Assembly: GCF_900117425.1 (NCBI RefSeq)
Contig: NZ_FPEH01000015.1
Span: forward strand, 1-64,000
Length of the DNA stretch: 64,000 nt
Direction: 5' to 3'
Origin: Novosphingobium sp. NDB2Meth1
Lineage (GTDB): Bacteria > Pseudomonadota > Alphaproteobacteria > Sphingomonadales > Sphingomonadaceae
Made by a program: the position numbers and the translations under genes. A model generated the notes under the pieces. That model was not told the origin of the DNA. It searched no databases and saw only the letters and a program-made list of their open reading frames with translations. Shown piece after piece: positions 18,195 through 27,387 of this stretch (the stretch's first letter is position 1; each line of letters starts with the position of its first letter).

Positions 18195-19175
18195 ATGAAG
18201 CACTGGATGGCATGGACGCTGCTGCTCCTTGCAGCATTGACCGGCACTGCGGCACACGCTGCATCGGGCGCCGGCCATCAGGCGCAAGCAGTCAAGGTCA
18301 CCACGCTTTCCACCATGCTGGCCGATTACGAAGGCCTCGGCGAATGGGGCTATGCTGCGCTTGTCGAGGTCGATGGCCGTCGCATCCTGTTCGATACCGG
18401 CGCGAATCCCGATGTGGTCCTCAAGAATGCCGAGGCGTTGCACATCGATCTTTCCACCGTCGAGGATGTGGTGATCTCGCATTTCCACGATGACCACACC
18501 GGCGGGCTGATCACCTTGCGCAAGGCCCTGATGCAAAAGAATCCCGGTGCGCTCTCGCACCACTATGTGGGGGAGGGCATCTTCGAGCCGCGCTATCACA
18601 AGGATGGGAAGGGCGAGAGCGAGAACGGCTTCCCGGCGCTCGCCAAGGCCTATCTCGATACCGGCGGCCGCATCCAGCAGCTGTCCGGTCCGGCCGAGAT
18701 CGCCTCCGGCGTGTGGCTCACCGGGCCAGTGCCGCGCGGCCATGCCGAGACGAACTGGAACCCCGGCCTCTTCATCAAGACAGGCGGCCAGCTCGTTCTC
18801 GATACACTGCGCGAGGATACTTCACTGGTCATCGATACCGCGCAGGGCGTGGTCATCGTCACCGGCTGCGGCCATGCCGGGATCATGAACATTGCGGACG
18901 ACGCCAAGGCCATCACCGGCGACACCCGCCTCCACGCCGTGATCGGCGGCATCCATCTGTTCGGCAAGCCCGACACGGTGCTTGTCGAGACGGCGGGGCG
19001 GCTCAAGGGCCTTGCCTACCTGTTTGCCGCGCATTGCACCGGGATCGAGGCGACCGTCCGGCTGCGCCAGTTGCTCGGTCTCGACCGGCGCACTGCCGTT
19101 GTCGCGGCGATCGGTTCCAGCTTCACCTTGGGCAAGGGGATCGAGGCAGGCGCCATCGCCGGCTGGGTCGGCTGA
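18195..19175 (+). CDS. Exported metallo-beta-lactamase-fold hydrolase (COG1237-like)
   Basis: The 327-residue protein begins with a signal peptide (MKHWMAW..., cleavage near AAHA). The metal site HFHDDHTGG sits near residue 97. Later strings GCGHAGIMNI and GGIHLFG fit the subgroup related to 7,8-dihydropterin-6-methyl phosphate synthase (COG1237), most members of which lack a known substrate. The signal peptide suggests a periplasmic enzyme. The start at 18195 is chosen because the signal peptide begins there; the upstream extension overlaps ychF. It is divergent from ychF. Confidence 0.8.
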   Translation: MKHWMAWTLLLLAALTGTAAHAASGAGHQAQAVKVTTLSTMLADYEGLGEWGYAALVEVDGRRILFDTGANPDVVLKNAEALHIDLSTVEDVVISHFHDDHTGGLITLRKALMQKNPGALSHHYVGEGIFEPRYHKDGKGESENGFPALAKAYLDTGGRIQQLSGPAEIASGVWLTGPVPRGHAETNWNPGLFIKTGGQLVLDTLREDTSLVIDTAQGVVIVTGCGHAGIMNIADDAKAITGDTRLHAVIGGIHLFGKPDTVLVETAGRLKGLAYLFAAHCTGIEATVRLRQLLGLDRRTAVVAAIGSSFTLGKGIEAGAIAGWVG

Positions 19176-19268
19176 ATTCACGTCCTCTTCACCAAAACTT
19201 CAAGGATTGCCGGTTAGGTCCGTTCCGAATGTAATGCCCCCGGTGCGGGCGCCGAAGGAACCGATCCG

Positions 19269-20801
19269 ATGAACCGCAAATTCCCGTCCGCCCTCGCGCT
19301 CTCGGCCCTGGCGATGGCCCTGATGGTCGGCGGCTGCGGCGCCGATCCCAAGGCCGCCGCCGCCAAGGCGCGCGACGAATATGCCGCGCACAACTATCTC
19401 GCGGCGCAGACCGATCTCGGGATCGCGATGGCCGCCAATCCGAACGACGCAGGCCTGCTCGAACTCCACGCCCGCAACGCGCTCGCTATGGGCGACGGCA
19501 TCGCGGCCGGGGCCAGCCTCGAAAAGCTCGCCGCCCTCGCCAGCAAGCCCGCCGATTTGGGCCGCCTCCTCGCCGAAGCCGCCTTGCTGCGCGGGCAGAC
19601 GCAGGAAGCCTTGACGGCGCTGGGCGATGACAAGTCCGCCGCCGGCCTGCGCCTCAAGGGCCTCGCGCTGCTGACCGGCGACAACAGGGCCGGGGCGGAG
19701 CAGGCCTTCCAGTCCGCGCTGGCCGTCGATCCGAAGCACGCGCCGACTCTCGCCAGTTTCGCCCGCCTCAAGCTGCTGAACGGCGATACGGCGGCGGCGC
19801 GCGGCCTTGCCGATCAGGCGCTCGCGGCGGATGGCCATCTGCTCGATGCGCTGCTTGTGGATGGCCAGGTCGCCACCGCGGAAGGCCAGCTCGGCAAGGC
19901 GCTCGCCGCCTATGCCAAGGCCGGCAAGGAATACCCCGGCAATCTCCCTGCGCTCACCGGGCAGGCCGGCATTCTCGGCGATCTCGGCCGCACCGATGAA
20001 CTGGCGGCGCTGCTCTCGGGCTTCCAGGGCAAGACCACCGACGGCACGCTCGCCTACCTCAAGGCGCGCCTCGCCTCCGCCAAGGGGGACTGGACGTCCA
20101 CCCGCGACATCCTTCAGGCCAATGAGGACAAGCTCAAGGACCGCGACGACGCGCAGGTGCTCTATGCGCAGGCGCTCACCCAGATCGGCCAGCCCGAACA
20201 GGCCCGCGCCCGCCTCGCCCCGATGCTCGCCCGCCATCCCGAAAGTGTCGTCCTGCGGCGCGAGCTCGGCAAGGCGCAGCTTGCCGGCGATGACGCCGCC
20301 GGCGCGGTGCAGACCCTCACGCCCTTCGCTCGCAGCAAGACCGCCAGCGTCGAGGACCTGCGCCTCCTCGCCAAGGCGGCCGAGGCGGCGGGCGATCCCA
20401 ACGCGGCGTTCTTCGCCGCCCGCGCGCGCTATCCCTCGCCGCAGTCGCTGGGGCAGGCGCTCAGCGCCGCCGATGCCGCGATGAAGGCGAGCAACTGGGG
20501 CAATGCGATCACCGCCTACGAGCAGATCCTCGCGCTCACCGATGGCCGCAGCCCGCTCGTGCTCAACAACATGGCCTGGGCGCAGGCGCAGGTCGGCAAC
20601 AAGGACAAGGCGCTCCAGTTCGCCCAGCGCGCGATCCAGGTCGCACCGGAGGACCCGTCGATCATGGACACGATGGGCTGGCTGCTCCACCAGACCGGCG
20701 GCAACCGCGACCGCGCGCTCGATCTGCTCCGCCGCGCCGCGCAGAAGGCGCCGCAGAACCAGACCATCGCCCGCCACCTCGCCGAAGCGCAGCGCGGCTG
20801 A
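19269..20801 (+). CDS. TPR-repeat lipoprotein 1
   Basis: The 510-residue protein has a lipoprotein signal ending in VGGC and then an almost all-helical chain of TPR-like repeats. The clearest TPR units lie at the C-terminus (LVLNNMAWAQAQVGNKDKAL and the following AIQVAPEDP). TPR lipoproteins such as PrsT are known partners of PEP-CTERM/exosortase systems. This one converges on a PEP-CTERM gene with a terminator between them, and the same pairing recurs just downstream. It probably acts as a protein-protein scaffold on the periplasmic face of a membrane. The exact role is unknown. Ribosome-binding GAAGG lies upstream of the ATG. Confidence 0.75.
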   Translation: MNRKFPSALALSALAMALMVGGCGADPKAAAAKARDEYAAHNYLAAQTDLGIAMAANPNDAGLLELHARNALAMGDGIAAGASLEKLAALASKPADLGRLLAEAALLRGQTQEALTALGDDKSAAGLRLKGLALLTGDNRAGAEQAFQSALAVDPKHAPTLASFARLKLLNGDTAAARGLADQALAADGHLLDALLVDGQVATAEGQLGKALAAYAKAGKEYPGNLPALTGQAGILGDLGRTDELAALLSGFQGKTTDGTLAYLKARLASAKGDWTSTRDILQANEDKLKDRDDAQVLYAQALTQIGQPEQARARLAPMLARHPESVVLRRELGKAQLAGDDAAGAVQTLTPFARSKTASVEDLRLLAKAAEAAGDPNAAFFAARARYPSPQSLGQALSAADAAMKASNWGNAITAYEQILALTDGRSPLVLNNMAWAQAQVGNKDKALQFAQRAIQVAPEDPSIMDTMGWLLHQTGGNRDRALDLLRRAAQKAPQNQTIARHLAEAQRG

Positions 20802-20810
20802 TCAACGCAA

Positions 20811-20842
20811 AAAGGGCCCCGACCGCGAGGTCGGAGCCCTTT
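20811..20842. terminator. Bidirectional intrinsic terminator
   Basis: Arms 20811-20824 and 20829-20842 pair over 14 positions with one mismatch around GCGA. An A-run precedes the stem and TTT ends it. It stands between the converging TPR lipoprotein and PEP-CTERM genes and can serve both strands. Confidence 0.85.
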
Positions 20843-20872
20843 CGCATTCGTGGGGCTTCAGGAAAGCGCGGC

Positions 20873-21628
20873 TCAGGCCGCGGCGAGCGTCAGGCGCGCC
20901 ACCGGACGGCGGCCCGAATTCCGGCGACGTGCCAGTGCCAGACCGACGATGCCCGCACCGAACAGGCCGAGCATGCCCGGCTCCGGAACCGGCGTACCGC
21001 CCGTCGAGGTGCTGGTCGTGCTGCCGCCGCTGGTCGTGCTGGTGTTGATCGTGCCCGCGCCGGTCGCCGAGCTGACGCCGGGGACGCCGGTGATCGACTG
21101 GTAGCGCACATAGAAGTCGCTCAGCGTCAGCGCCGAAACCGGCGAGGCGAAGCTCAGGGTGAAGCTGCCGGTGCCGGTCTGGCCCAGCGTAAGACCGCCG
21201 CTGCCGCCGCCGGCGCAGGAATTGGTGTTGGCGTCCTTGAAGCAGACGTCGACGGTGCCGATGCCGTTGGGATAGTTCGAATTGAGCGTCGTGAACCCGT
21301 AGGCACCGGTCGAGGCCGCACCGGTGATCGTCGGGTCGGTGTTGAACGCGAAGCCCGAGATGCGCGAGTCGGTCACCGGGGCCGAGCTCGTGTTCGTGAC
21401 CGAATAGTCGAAGGTGTAATCGTTGCCCGAAACACCGGTCAGCGTGAAGGTGGTCGAGCCGGTCAGGCCGGTGATCGAGGCGCCGCCGTTGCTCGAATAT
21501 CCGTTGTAGTCGAGCGTCACGGTCTTGCCGATGTCGCTTGAGTTGAACAGCATCGAGTCGGCGAGTGCCGGAGAAGCCATCGACAGTGAAGCCGCGATGG
21601 CCACTGCGAACTTTGCGTAAGTGTTCAT
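20873..21628 (-). CDS. PEP-CTERM sorting-signal protein 1
   Basis: The 251-residue secreted protein has a signal peptide (cleavage near SPALA), a beta-rich Ser/Thr/Gly body with one short Cys-containing loop, and the PEP-CTERM signal: VPEPG, a hydrophobic helix and ARRR. Such proteins are cut and attached by exosortase at the cell surface. The tail continues 13 residues past the basic cluster (ending LTLAAA), which is unusual because the Arg cluster is normally last. AGGG precedes the ATG. No exosortase gene is in this window. Confidence 0.85.
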   Translation of the reverse strand: MNTYAKFAVAIAASLSMASPALADSMLFNSSDIGKTVTLDYNGYSSNGGASITGLTGSTTFTLTGVSGNDYTFDYSVTNTSSAPVTDSRISGFAFNTDPTITGAASTGAYGFTTLNSNYPNGIGTVDVCFKDANTNSCAGGGSGGLTLGQTGTGSFTLSFASPVSALTLSDFYVRYQSITGVPGVSSATGAGTINTSTTSGGSTTSTSTGGTPVPEPGMLGLFGAGIVGLALARRRNSGRRPVARLTLAAA

Positions 21629-21815
21629 TTCCCTGCCCCTGAGTGGTTAAAATGTGGTCCGACACACTCTACGCAAACACCATGCCAGTCGCCAAAACAC
21701 GCCGTTTCGGATGATTAACGAAGCCCCGCTTGTAAACCATTCCGACGATTGGCCCCGCCGGAGCGCCGGAGCCCGCTTCACCGAAATTTCAGAGCTTAGG
21801 TAGTATTGGTGAGCC

Positions 21816-23333
21816 GTGAAGCGCTCCGCACTCCTTGCCGGCCTCCTGCTGCTCGCCGCCTGCTCGCGCGCCGATCCGGCGGCGCAGTATGCCTCTGCGC
21901 AGAACGCCTTCGCGGCGGAAGACTATGCCGCCGCCCGGACGGCTGTGCTCGGCGCGCTCGACAGCGATGGCAGCAACCGCGACATGCAGCTTCTGCTCGC
22001 CCGCACCCAGCTCAAGCTCGGCGATGGCGACGGCGCGCAGTCGACGCTGACCCGGCTTGAGGAACAGGGTTTCACCAGTGCCGAACTCGTCCGGATGAAA
22101 GCCGAAGCGGCGATCCTGCGCGGACAGGCCCGCGCCGCGCTCCATCTGCTCGGTCAGGATGAAACGGCCGGCGCCTGGCGCCTGCGTGCGGCGGCCCACA
22201 CCGCTCTCGACGATTCCCCCGCCGCGCTCGATGCCTTGCGCCGGGGCCTTGCCGCCGACCCGCGCGACTATGCGCTGGTGCATGATTACGCGCGCTTCCT
22301 GATCTCGGCGCAGGACTATCCTGCCGCCGCCAAGGCCGTCGAAACCCTGCGCCAGCTTGGGCCCAAGCGGCTCGATACGCTGATGACAGCGGGGATGCTG
22401 GCGACGCAGCTGGGGCAATTGCCGTCTGCCAAGCAAAGTTTCACGGCCGCCGCCGATACCTTCCCTTCGCGCGTGGAGCCGCTGACTGCGCTCGCCAGCC
22501 TTGCGGACATGGAAGGGCAGATCGACGCCGCGCAGCAGATCGTCGCCCGCGCCGCAAAACTCGCGCCGAACCACCCGGAGGTGATCGATCTCACCGTGCT
22601 GCTCGCCTCGGAGAAGGGCGATTGGGAAACGGTGCGCAAGACGCTCGTCGGGCAGGAAGCCACGCTCGATCCGCGCTCGGCCAATGGCATGAGCTATGCC
22701 GAAGCACTGCTGCGACTGGGCCACCCCGAACACGCGCGCGCGCTGTTTGCGAGGGCCCTGCTGCTCTCGCCGCAGAACCCCTACGCGCGGCTCATGCTGG
22801 CTGAAGCGCAGCTGGCGGTGGGCGATGCGCGGACCGCACAGCGCACCGTGCAGCCGCTGTCGGACTCGGTGCTGGCCGGAGAGCGCGAACTCGATCTGGC
22901 GCTGCGGGCAGCAAAAGCGGCGAAGGATCCGTCTGCCGGTGTGCTACAGGCCCGGCTGCAGTCACCGGATCTCAAAGCCAACCAGCAACGCGCCGGTGCC
23001 GGACAAGCCGCGCTCGTCCGGCAGGACTGGCCCGCCGCGCTCACCGCCTTCGGGCAAATTCCGGGCCATGAGAACGATGCCGAAGTGCTCCGCCGCATGG
23101 CGCTTGCGGCGCTGCGGTCGGGTCAGGCGGCAGCGGCGCTGGGCTATGCCGATCGCGCGCTCGAACTCGCGCCGCGCAATGCCGACAACTTGCACATGGC
23201 CGCGCTGGTGCGGCTGGAGCAGGGCACGGACCGCGATCAGATGCTGCGGCTGATGAAGCAGGCCAGCCAGCTCGATCCGGCGAACCGGGTTATCCGCGCC
23301 GATCTTGCGCGCGCGGTGAACGCGGGAAGCTGA
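21816..23333 (+). CDS. TPR-repeat lipoprotein 2
   Basis: The 505-residue protein starts at a GTG, has a lipobox LLAAC and, like its neighbour at 19269, consists of degenerate TPR repeats (for example ALGYADRALELAPRN near the end). Length, lipid anchor, repeat spacing and ending are similar to lipoprotein 1, so the two are likely paralogues from an old duplication. It is divergent from PEP-CTERM gene 1 across a 187-base shared promoter region and converges on PEP-CTERM gene 2. Function unknown; scaffold or assembly factor for surface proteins is an inference from context. Confidence 0.75.
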   Translation: MKRSALLAGLLLLAACSRADPAAQYASAQNAFAAEDYAAARTAVLGALDSDGSNRDMQLLLARTQLKLGDGDGAQSTLTRLEEQGFTSAELVRMKAEAAILRGQARAALHLLGQDETAGAWRLRAAAHTALDDSPAALDALRRGLAADPRDYALVHDYARFLISAQDYPAAAKAVETLRQLGPKRLDTLMTAGMLATQLGQLPSAKQSFTAAADTFPSRVEPLTALASLADMEGQIDAAQQIVARAAKLAPNHPEVIDLTVLLASEKGDWETVRKTLVGQEATLDPRSANGMSYAEALLRLGHPEHARALFARALLLSPQNPYARLMLAEAQLAVGDARTAQRTVQPLSDSVLAGERELDLALRAAKAAKDPSAGVLQARLQSPDLKANQQRAGAGQAALVRQDWPAALTAFGQIPGHENDAEVLRRMALAALRSGQAAAALGYADRALELAPRNADNLHMAALVRLEQGTDRDQMLRLMKQASQLDPANRVIRADLARAVNAGS

Positions 23334-23351
23334 AGACCTGCCGCCCTTCCG

Positions 23352-23385
23352 GTCCTTCAGGGGCTGAGGCAGCGCCCTGAAGGAC
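23352..23385. terminator. Hairpin between TPR lipoprotein 2 and PEP-CTERM 2
   Basis: An exact 11-bp stem, GTCCTTCAGGG (23352-23362) with CCCTGAAGGAC (23375-23385), may be extended by GCT/AGC inside the loop. It lies between converging genes. There is no clear T-tract on either strand, so termination would be weak. Confidence 0.6.
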
Positions 23386-23411
23386 GGGGTGTGGGGCAGG
23401 GGATAGCCAGA

Positions 23412-23840
23412 TCAGCGGCGGCGGCGACGCGCCAGGGCAAGGCCGACAAAGCCGAGGCCCATCATGCCGAGCATGCCCGGTTCCGGAACCGGAGTGCCGC
23501 CGGTCGAGCCGCCCGAAGTGGAGGTGCCGCCGGTCGTCGTCGTGCCGCCGGTCGTTGTCGTACCGCCAGTCGTCGTCGTGCCACCCGTAGTGGTCGTGCC
23601 ACCGGTTGTAGTGGTGCCGCCCGTGGTGGTCGTGCCGCCGGTGGTCGAAGTGGTCGTGGTGCCGCCGGTGGTGGTGGTGCCACCCGTGGTCGTCGAGCTC
23701 GTGCTCGAGCTGCCGCACATGCTGCCGCCGCTCGGGTGGCCGCAGTTGCAGTAGTGGGTGTGCTTGAACCAGGCCGAGGCCGGCGTCGAAATCGCGGCCA
23801 TGCCCAGAAGGGCTGCCGAAGTAAGCAGGATGCGTTTCAT
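23412..23840 (-). CDS. PEP-CTERM protein 2 with Thr/Gly repeat
   Basis: The 142-residue protein has a signal peptide (cleavage near PASA) and a short head containing HTHYCNCGH and a third Cys. About nine TTTTGG-like hexapeptides follow at residues 51-106, and the sorting signal VPEPGMLGMMG with a hydrophobic helix and a run of Arg ends the chain. The repeat would form an extended, glycosylatable stalk. The Cys/His head could bind metal or form disulfides. It is the second PEP-CTERM gene in this cluster and converges on TPR lipoprotein 2. Confidence 0.85.
   Translation of the reverse strand: MKRILLTSAALLGMAAISTPASAWFKHTHYCNCGHPSGGSMCGSSSTSSTTTGGTTTTGGTTTTSTTGGTTTTGGTTTTGGTTTTGGTTTTGGTTTTGGTTTTGGTSTSGGSTGGTPVPEPGMLGMMGLGFVGLALARRRRR
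23523..23690. repeat. 18-bp coding minisatellite in PEP-CTERM 2
   Basis: About nine 18-base units encode TTTTGG-type hexapeptides. Units differ mostly at third positions, so the peptide is conserved more than the DNA. One unit is imperfect (TTTTSTTGG). Length variation between strains is likely. Confidence 0.85.
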
Positions 23841-23980
23841 GGTTTAGTCCCCTTGCCAGAAAACCGTGGTTAAGCGCCGACAAAGCAAACTTGGTGCCAA
23901 ATACGCATTTCTGCTGGCTTGGGTGGTTAATGTCCGTTTGGAAGTACCATAACTGTAAGCGGGGCCGACGTTAACATGTA

Positions 23981-24547
23981 TTAAGATTGGCGCAGTGCCA
24001 CATCGCTCATGAACCGCACAATATCGCCCTTTGCGAGCCATCCTGCTTCTCCGGCAACCGCGCCGAGCATGGTCACGAGGTCGTCCTGCTCGGCCTTGGC
24101 GAAGTTACCTAGGACGTATCCGGTCACGCGGTCCTTGTTTCCGGGATGCCCGATGCCGAGCCGCACGCGGCGGAACTCCGGCCCGATGTGCTGGTCGATC
24201 GAGCGCAGACCATTGTGCCCGGCATGCCCGCCGCCCTGCTTCACCTTGACTTTGAAAGCCGCGAGATCGAGCTCGTCATGGAACACCGTCAGCGCCTCCG
24301 GCCCCAGCTTGTAGAACCGCAGCGCCTCGCTCACCGCGCGGCCGCTCTCGTTCATGAAGGTCGCGGGCTTGAGGAGGATGATCCGCTCCGAACCGATCCG
24401 CCCATCCTGCACCCAGCCCTGGAACTTCTTCTGCACTGGGCCGAAAGCATGCACTTCGGCGATGGTATCGAGCGCCATGAATCCGACATTGTGCCGGTGA
24501 AGGGCGTATTGAGGCCCGGGATTGCCGAGGCCGACCCAGAGCTGCAT
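23981..24547 (-). CDS. pth: Peptidyl-tRNA hydrolase
   Basis: Pth releases tRNA from stalled peptidyl-tRNA. The 188-residue protein shows GLGNPGPQY with the catalytic His in HRHNVGF, then KPATFMNESG and the HDELDL and GGGHAGHNGLRS motifs. The ATG at 24547 has AGGAG at eight bases. An in-frame GTG at 24556 overlaps that site and is less likely. It follows rplY on the same strand, a common pairing, with repeat C in the 179-base gap. Confidence 0.96.
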   Translation of the reverse strand: MQLWVGLGNPGPQYALHRHNVGFMALDTIAEVHAFGPVQKKFQGWVQDGRIGSERIILLKPATFMNESGRAVSEALRFYKLGPEALTVFHDELDLAAFKVKVKQGGGHAGHNGLRSIDQHIGPEFRRVRLGIGHPGNKDRVTGYVLGNFAKAEQDDLVTMLGAVAGEAGWLAKGDIVRFMSDVALRQS

Positions 24548-24590
24548 CGCGCGCACTCCTCTTTTCGAAACCGAGTGGCCAAAACGACAT

Positions 24591-24670
24591 CACCCCGGAC
24601 ATGATCCGGGGTCCCGCTACGCGCGCCGCCATGGCGGATCAAGCAGGACCCCGGCCAAGTCCGGGGTGAC
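24591..24670. repeat. Family C palindromic repeat
   Basis: Arms TCACCCCGGACATGATCCGG... (24591-24615) and its imperfect inverse (24647-24670) lie between rplY and pth. The spacer contains GCGCGCC and GCCATGGC palindromes. This is the CACCCCGGAC/CCGGGGT type of dispersed repeat. Confidence 0.85.
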
Positions 24671-24726
24671 GGAAAGGAATCGGGCCAGTCCCCGAGGAGA
24701 CCGGCCCGCAATCTCTCAGCCGACGA

Positions 24727-25335
24727 TCAGGCGGCCGGAGTCTCGTTGTCGCCTTCGGCGCTCTTGAGAGCCGAGGGAGCAACGATCGTCGCGATGGTGA
24801 AGTCGCGGTCGGTGATCGCCGAGCGCGAACCCGCCGGCAGCGTGACGCTGCTGATGTGGATCGAATCGCCCACGTCCACGCCCGAAACGTCGACAGCGAT
24901 ATCGTCGGGGATCTTGTCCGCTTCGCAGATCAGCTCGAGCTCGTGGCGGACGATGTTCAGCACGCCGCCCTTCTTGAGGCCGGGCGACTTGGCTTCGTTG
25001 ACGAAGATCACCGGCACCGAGACTTCGACCGCGCGGTCAGCCGAGATGCGCAGGAAATCGGCGTGGAGCGGGCGCTCCGAAACCGGGTGGAAGGCAACGT
25101 CCTTGGGCAGCGTGCGAACGGTTTCGCCGCCGACAGTGAGCTCGACGATCGAGTTGAAGAAGTGGCCCGTGCCGAGCTGGCGGCGCAGTTCCTTTTCCTC
25201 GACGTGGATCGCAACCGGATCCTGATTGCCGCCATAGATCACGGCGGGGGTGCGGCCTTCGCGACGAAGTGCACGGGAGGCTCCCTTGCCAGCCCGTTCA
25301 CGCGTCTCGGCCGGCAGATGCAGCGTATCGCTCAT
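24727..25335 (-). CDS. rplY: 50S ribosomal protein L25/general stress protein Ctc
   Basis: The 202-residue protein is of the long (Ctc) L25 type that binds 5S rRNA. The N-terminal L25 domain includes [20 protein letters not shown], followed by the C-terminal TL5-like beta domain ([17 protein letters not shown]). It ends in an acidic tail. The ATG at 25335 is preferred because GAAGG lies eight bases upstream; an in-frame GTG five codons earlier is possible. Confidence 0.95.
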   Translation of the reverse strand: MSDTLHLPAETRERAGKGASRALRREGRTPAVIYGGNQDPVAIHVEEKELRRQLGTGHFFNSIVELTVGGETVRTLPKDVAFHPVSERPLHADFLRISADRAVEVSVPVIFVNEAKSPGLKKGGVLNIVRHELELICEADKIPDDIAVDVSGVDVGDSIHISSVTLPAGSRSAITDRDFTIATIVAPSALKSAEGDNETPAA

Positions 25336-25467
25336 TGTCCGTACCTTCACGTTATAGGTTCAACCGATTTCCTTGCGCCACGCCTCCAGGGATGACCATG
25401 CACGCAGGAAGCGGCGGCCCTTAGCGACTACTGTGGAAAAAGCAAGCAGAAGCCGGGGCGGCGGCCC

Positions 25468-26367
25468 TCAGTAGACCCGCTTCACCAGCCAACCGCGCGC
25501 TTCGAGGAGGCGCGGCAGGCCGTCGACACCGGCCACATGAGCCGCGCCCACCGCGATGAAGGGTTTCGCCCCCGCCTTCAGCATCGCATCGATCTGGTTC
25601 GCCCAGGCGAGGTTGCGCCGGGTGAGCAGCGCCGAACGCAGCTCCGGATCGGCAAGGAAGCCCGTCTGCGCTTCCCTCGCGATGCCCAGTTCATCGCCGC
25701 GCAGCCACAGCGCGAGCATGTCCTTGTCGTCATCGCGGTTGTCCGCCGCCTCGTGCGCGACTTGCTCCAGCAGCACGGTCTGTGCGCGTTCCGGCAGCGC
25801 GTCGAAGATCCCGAACTGGCTGTCGATCGTCTCCAGCCCCGTGACCGGCTTGGCGCCGATCACCTTGCGCAGTTCGGGCTCCACCCCGCTGTCGGGCTCC
25901 ATCCCCTGCTTGAGTCCACCGATGGCCGCGATCTGCAGTGCCACCGCCCAGCTTTCCTGATCCTTGAACTGCGCGTCGTTCAGCGAAAGGTCCTTGTAGA
26001 CCTTGGCGAGATCACCGCGGAACTTCACGCCGACGCGTTCGCTCGGCGGCGGCAGGCCGGGGGTGAACGCCAGCTTGCCCAGCGCTTCGCCCGCGATCTG
26101 CGGATTGAGCGCATCGCCGATCTCGAGCACCAGCCGGTCCGCATTGGTGATTGCCCCATCGATCACCGGGCGGCGCCACTGTGTCCCGCGCGGCAGCGAA
26201 TGGACGGTGCCGAGCAGCCAGCCGTGAACCCCCGTGTTGTCCGAAATCGCCCAGAGCGCGACCTTGGCCGCCTCATCCGAGGGCGGTTTGGCCGATCCGC
26301 AAGCCGCCAGCGCGATCAGCAGGAAGGCCGCGAGCAGCCGGCGGAGGGGAGGGACAAAGCGCATCAT
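25468..26367 (-). CDS. TraB/GumN family lipoprotein
   Basis: The 299-residue protein has a lipobox LAACG and the TraB/GumN pattern: LLGTVHSLP near the start of the mature part, a conserved middle with [16 protein letters not shown], and a C-terminal [12 protein letters not shown]. The paired GTVH and GAAH motifs recall Tiki-type metalloproteases, so peptidase activity is plausible but unproven in bacteria. Two adjacent ATG codons make the start uncertain by one residue. Divergent from glyQ with about 105 bases between. Confidence 0.88.
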   Translation of the reverse strand: MMRFVPPLRRLLAAFLLIALAACGSAKPPSDEAAKVALWAISDNTGVHGWLLGTVHSLPRGTQWRRPVIDGAITNADRLVLEIGDALNPQIAGEALGKLAFTPGLPPPSERVGVKFRGDLAKVYKDLSLNDAQFKDQESWAVALQIAAIGGLKQGMEPDSGVEPELRKVIGAKPVTGLETIDSQFGIFDALPERAQTVLLEQVAHEAADNRDDDKDMLALWLRGDELGIAREAQTGFLADPELRSALLTRRNLAWANQIDAMLKAGAKPFIAVGAAHVAGVDGLPRLLEARGWLVKRVY

Positions 26368-26472
26368 TGCCCCCAAGGGATGAACGAACCGGGCAGGCAG
26401 CGCAAGAACCCGCCGTTCCGGCCCCGCCTGCCGGTTGATTTGCCGCATGCAATCGGCCAAAGCGCGCGGGCC

Positions 26473-27387
26473 ATGGCCGACACCGCAACCACCGCCGCTT
26501 CCCCCCTCAGCGTGCAGGACATGATCCTTGCGCTCCACGCCTATTGGGGCGCGAAGGGCTGCCTGATCCTGCAGCCCTATGACATGCGCATGGGCGCGGG
26601 CACGTTCCACCCGGCGACGACCTTGCGCTCGCTCGGGCCCGAACCGTGGAATGCCGCCTATGTCCAGCCGAGCCGCCGCCCGACCGACGGCCGCTATGGC
26701 GAGAACCCGAACCGGCTGCAGCACTATTACCAGTATCAGGTGATCATGAAGCCGAGCCCGCCGGACCTGCAGGCGCTCTATCTCGGCAGCCTCGCCGCGA
26801 TCGGCATCGATCCGCTGCTGCATGATATCCGCTTTGTGGAAGACGACTGGGAATCGCCGACGCTCGGCGCCTGGGGGCTGGGCTGGGAAGTCTGGTGCGA
26901 CGGCATGGAAGTCACCCAGTTCACCTATTTCCAGCAGATGGGCGGCTTCGATTGCAAGCCCGTCGCGGGCGAGCTGACCTACGGCCTCGAACGCCTCGCG
27001 ATGTATATTCAGGGCGTCGACAACGTCTACGACCTCAAGTTCAACAACCACGGCGTGAGCTACGGCGACGTGTTCCTCGAGAACGAGCGCCAGATGTCGA
27101 CGTGGAACTTCGAGGTGGCGGACACCGAAACCCTGTTCGAAGGCTTCCGCCGCGCCGAGGCCGAATGCCGCAAGGCGCTGGAGGCCAAGGTGCCCATCGC
27201 CGCCTACGAACAGGCGATCGAGGCAAGCCACCTCTTCAACCTCCTGCAGGCGCGCGGCGTGATCTCGGTGCAGGAGCGCGCCAGCTACATGGGCCGGGTG
27301 CGCGATCTGGCGCGCGGTTCGTGCGAGGGCTACATGGAGAAGTACCGCCCCGAATGGGAAGCGAAGTTCCCGGGGTGGACGGCATGA
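26473..27387 (+). CDS. glyQ: Glycyl-tRNA synthetase alpha subunit
   Basis: GlyQ is the catalytic subunit of the bacterial alpha2-beta2 glycyl-tRNA synthetase. The 304-residue protein has the class II core with [34 protein letters not shown] and the [19 protein letters not shown] region. The start at 26473 precedes [14 protein letters not shown] as in homologues. Its TGA overlaps the glyS ATG (ATGA), so the subunits are translated together. Confidence 0.97.
   Translation: MADTATTAASPLSVQDMILALHAYWGAKGCLILQPYDMRMGAGTFHPATTLRSLGPEPWNAAYVQPSRRPTDGRYGENPNRLQHYYQYQVIMKPSPPDLQALYLGSLAAIGIDPLLHDIRFVEDDWESPTLGAWGLGWEVWCDGMEVTQFTYFQQMGGFDCKPVAGELTYGLERLAMYIQGVDNVYDLKFNNHGVSYGDVFLENERQMSTWNFEVADTETLFEGFRRAEAECRKALEAKVPIAAYEQAIEASHLFNLLQARGVISVQERASYMGRVRDLARGSCEGYMEKYRPEWEAKFPGWTA

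Noticed and set aside
23464..23754. CRISPR-like regular repeat
   Set aside because: The 18-base periodicity is a coding Thr/Gly minisatellite within a secreted protein gene. There are no unique spacers and no cas genes.
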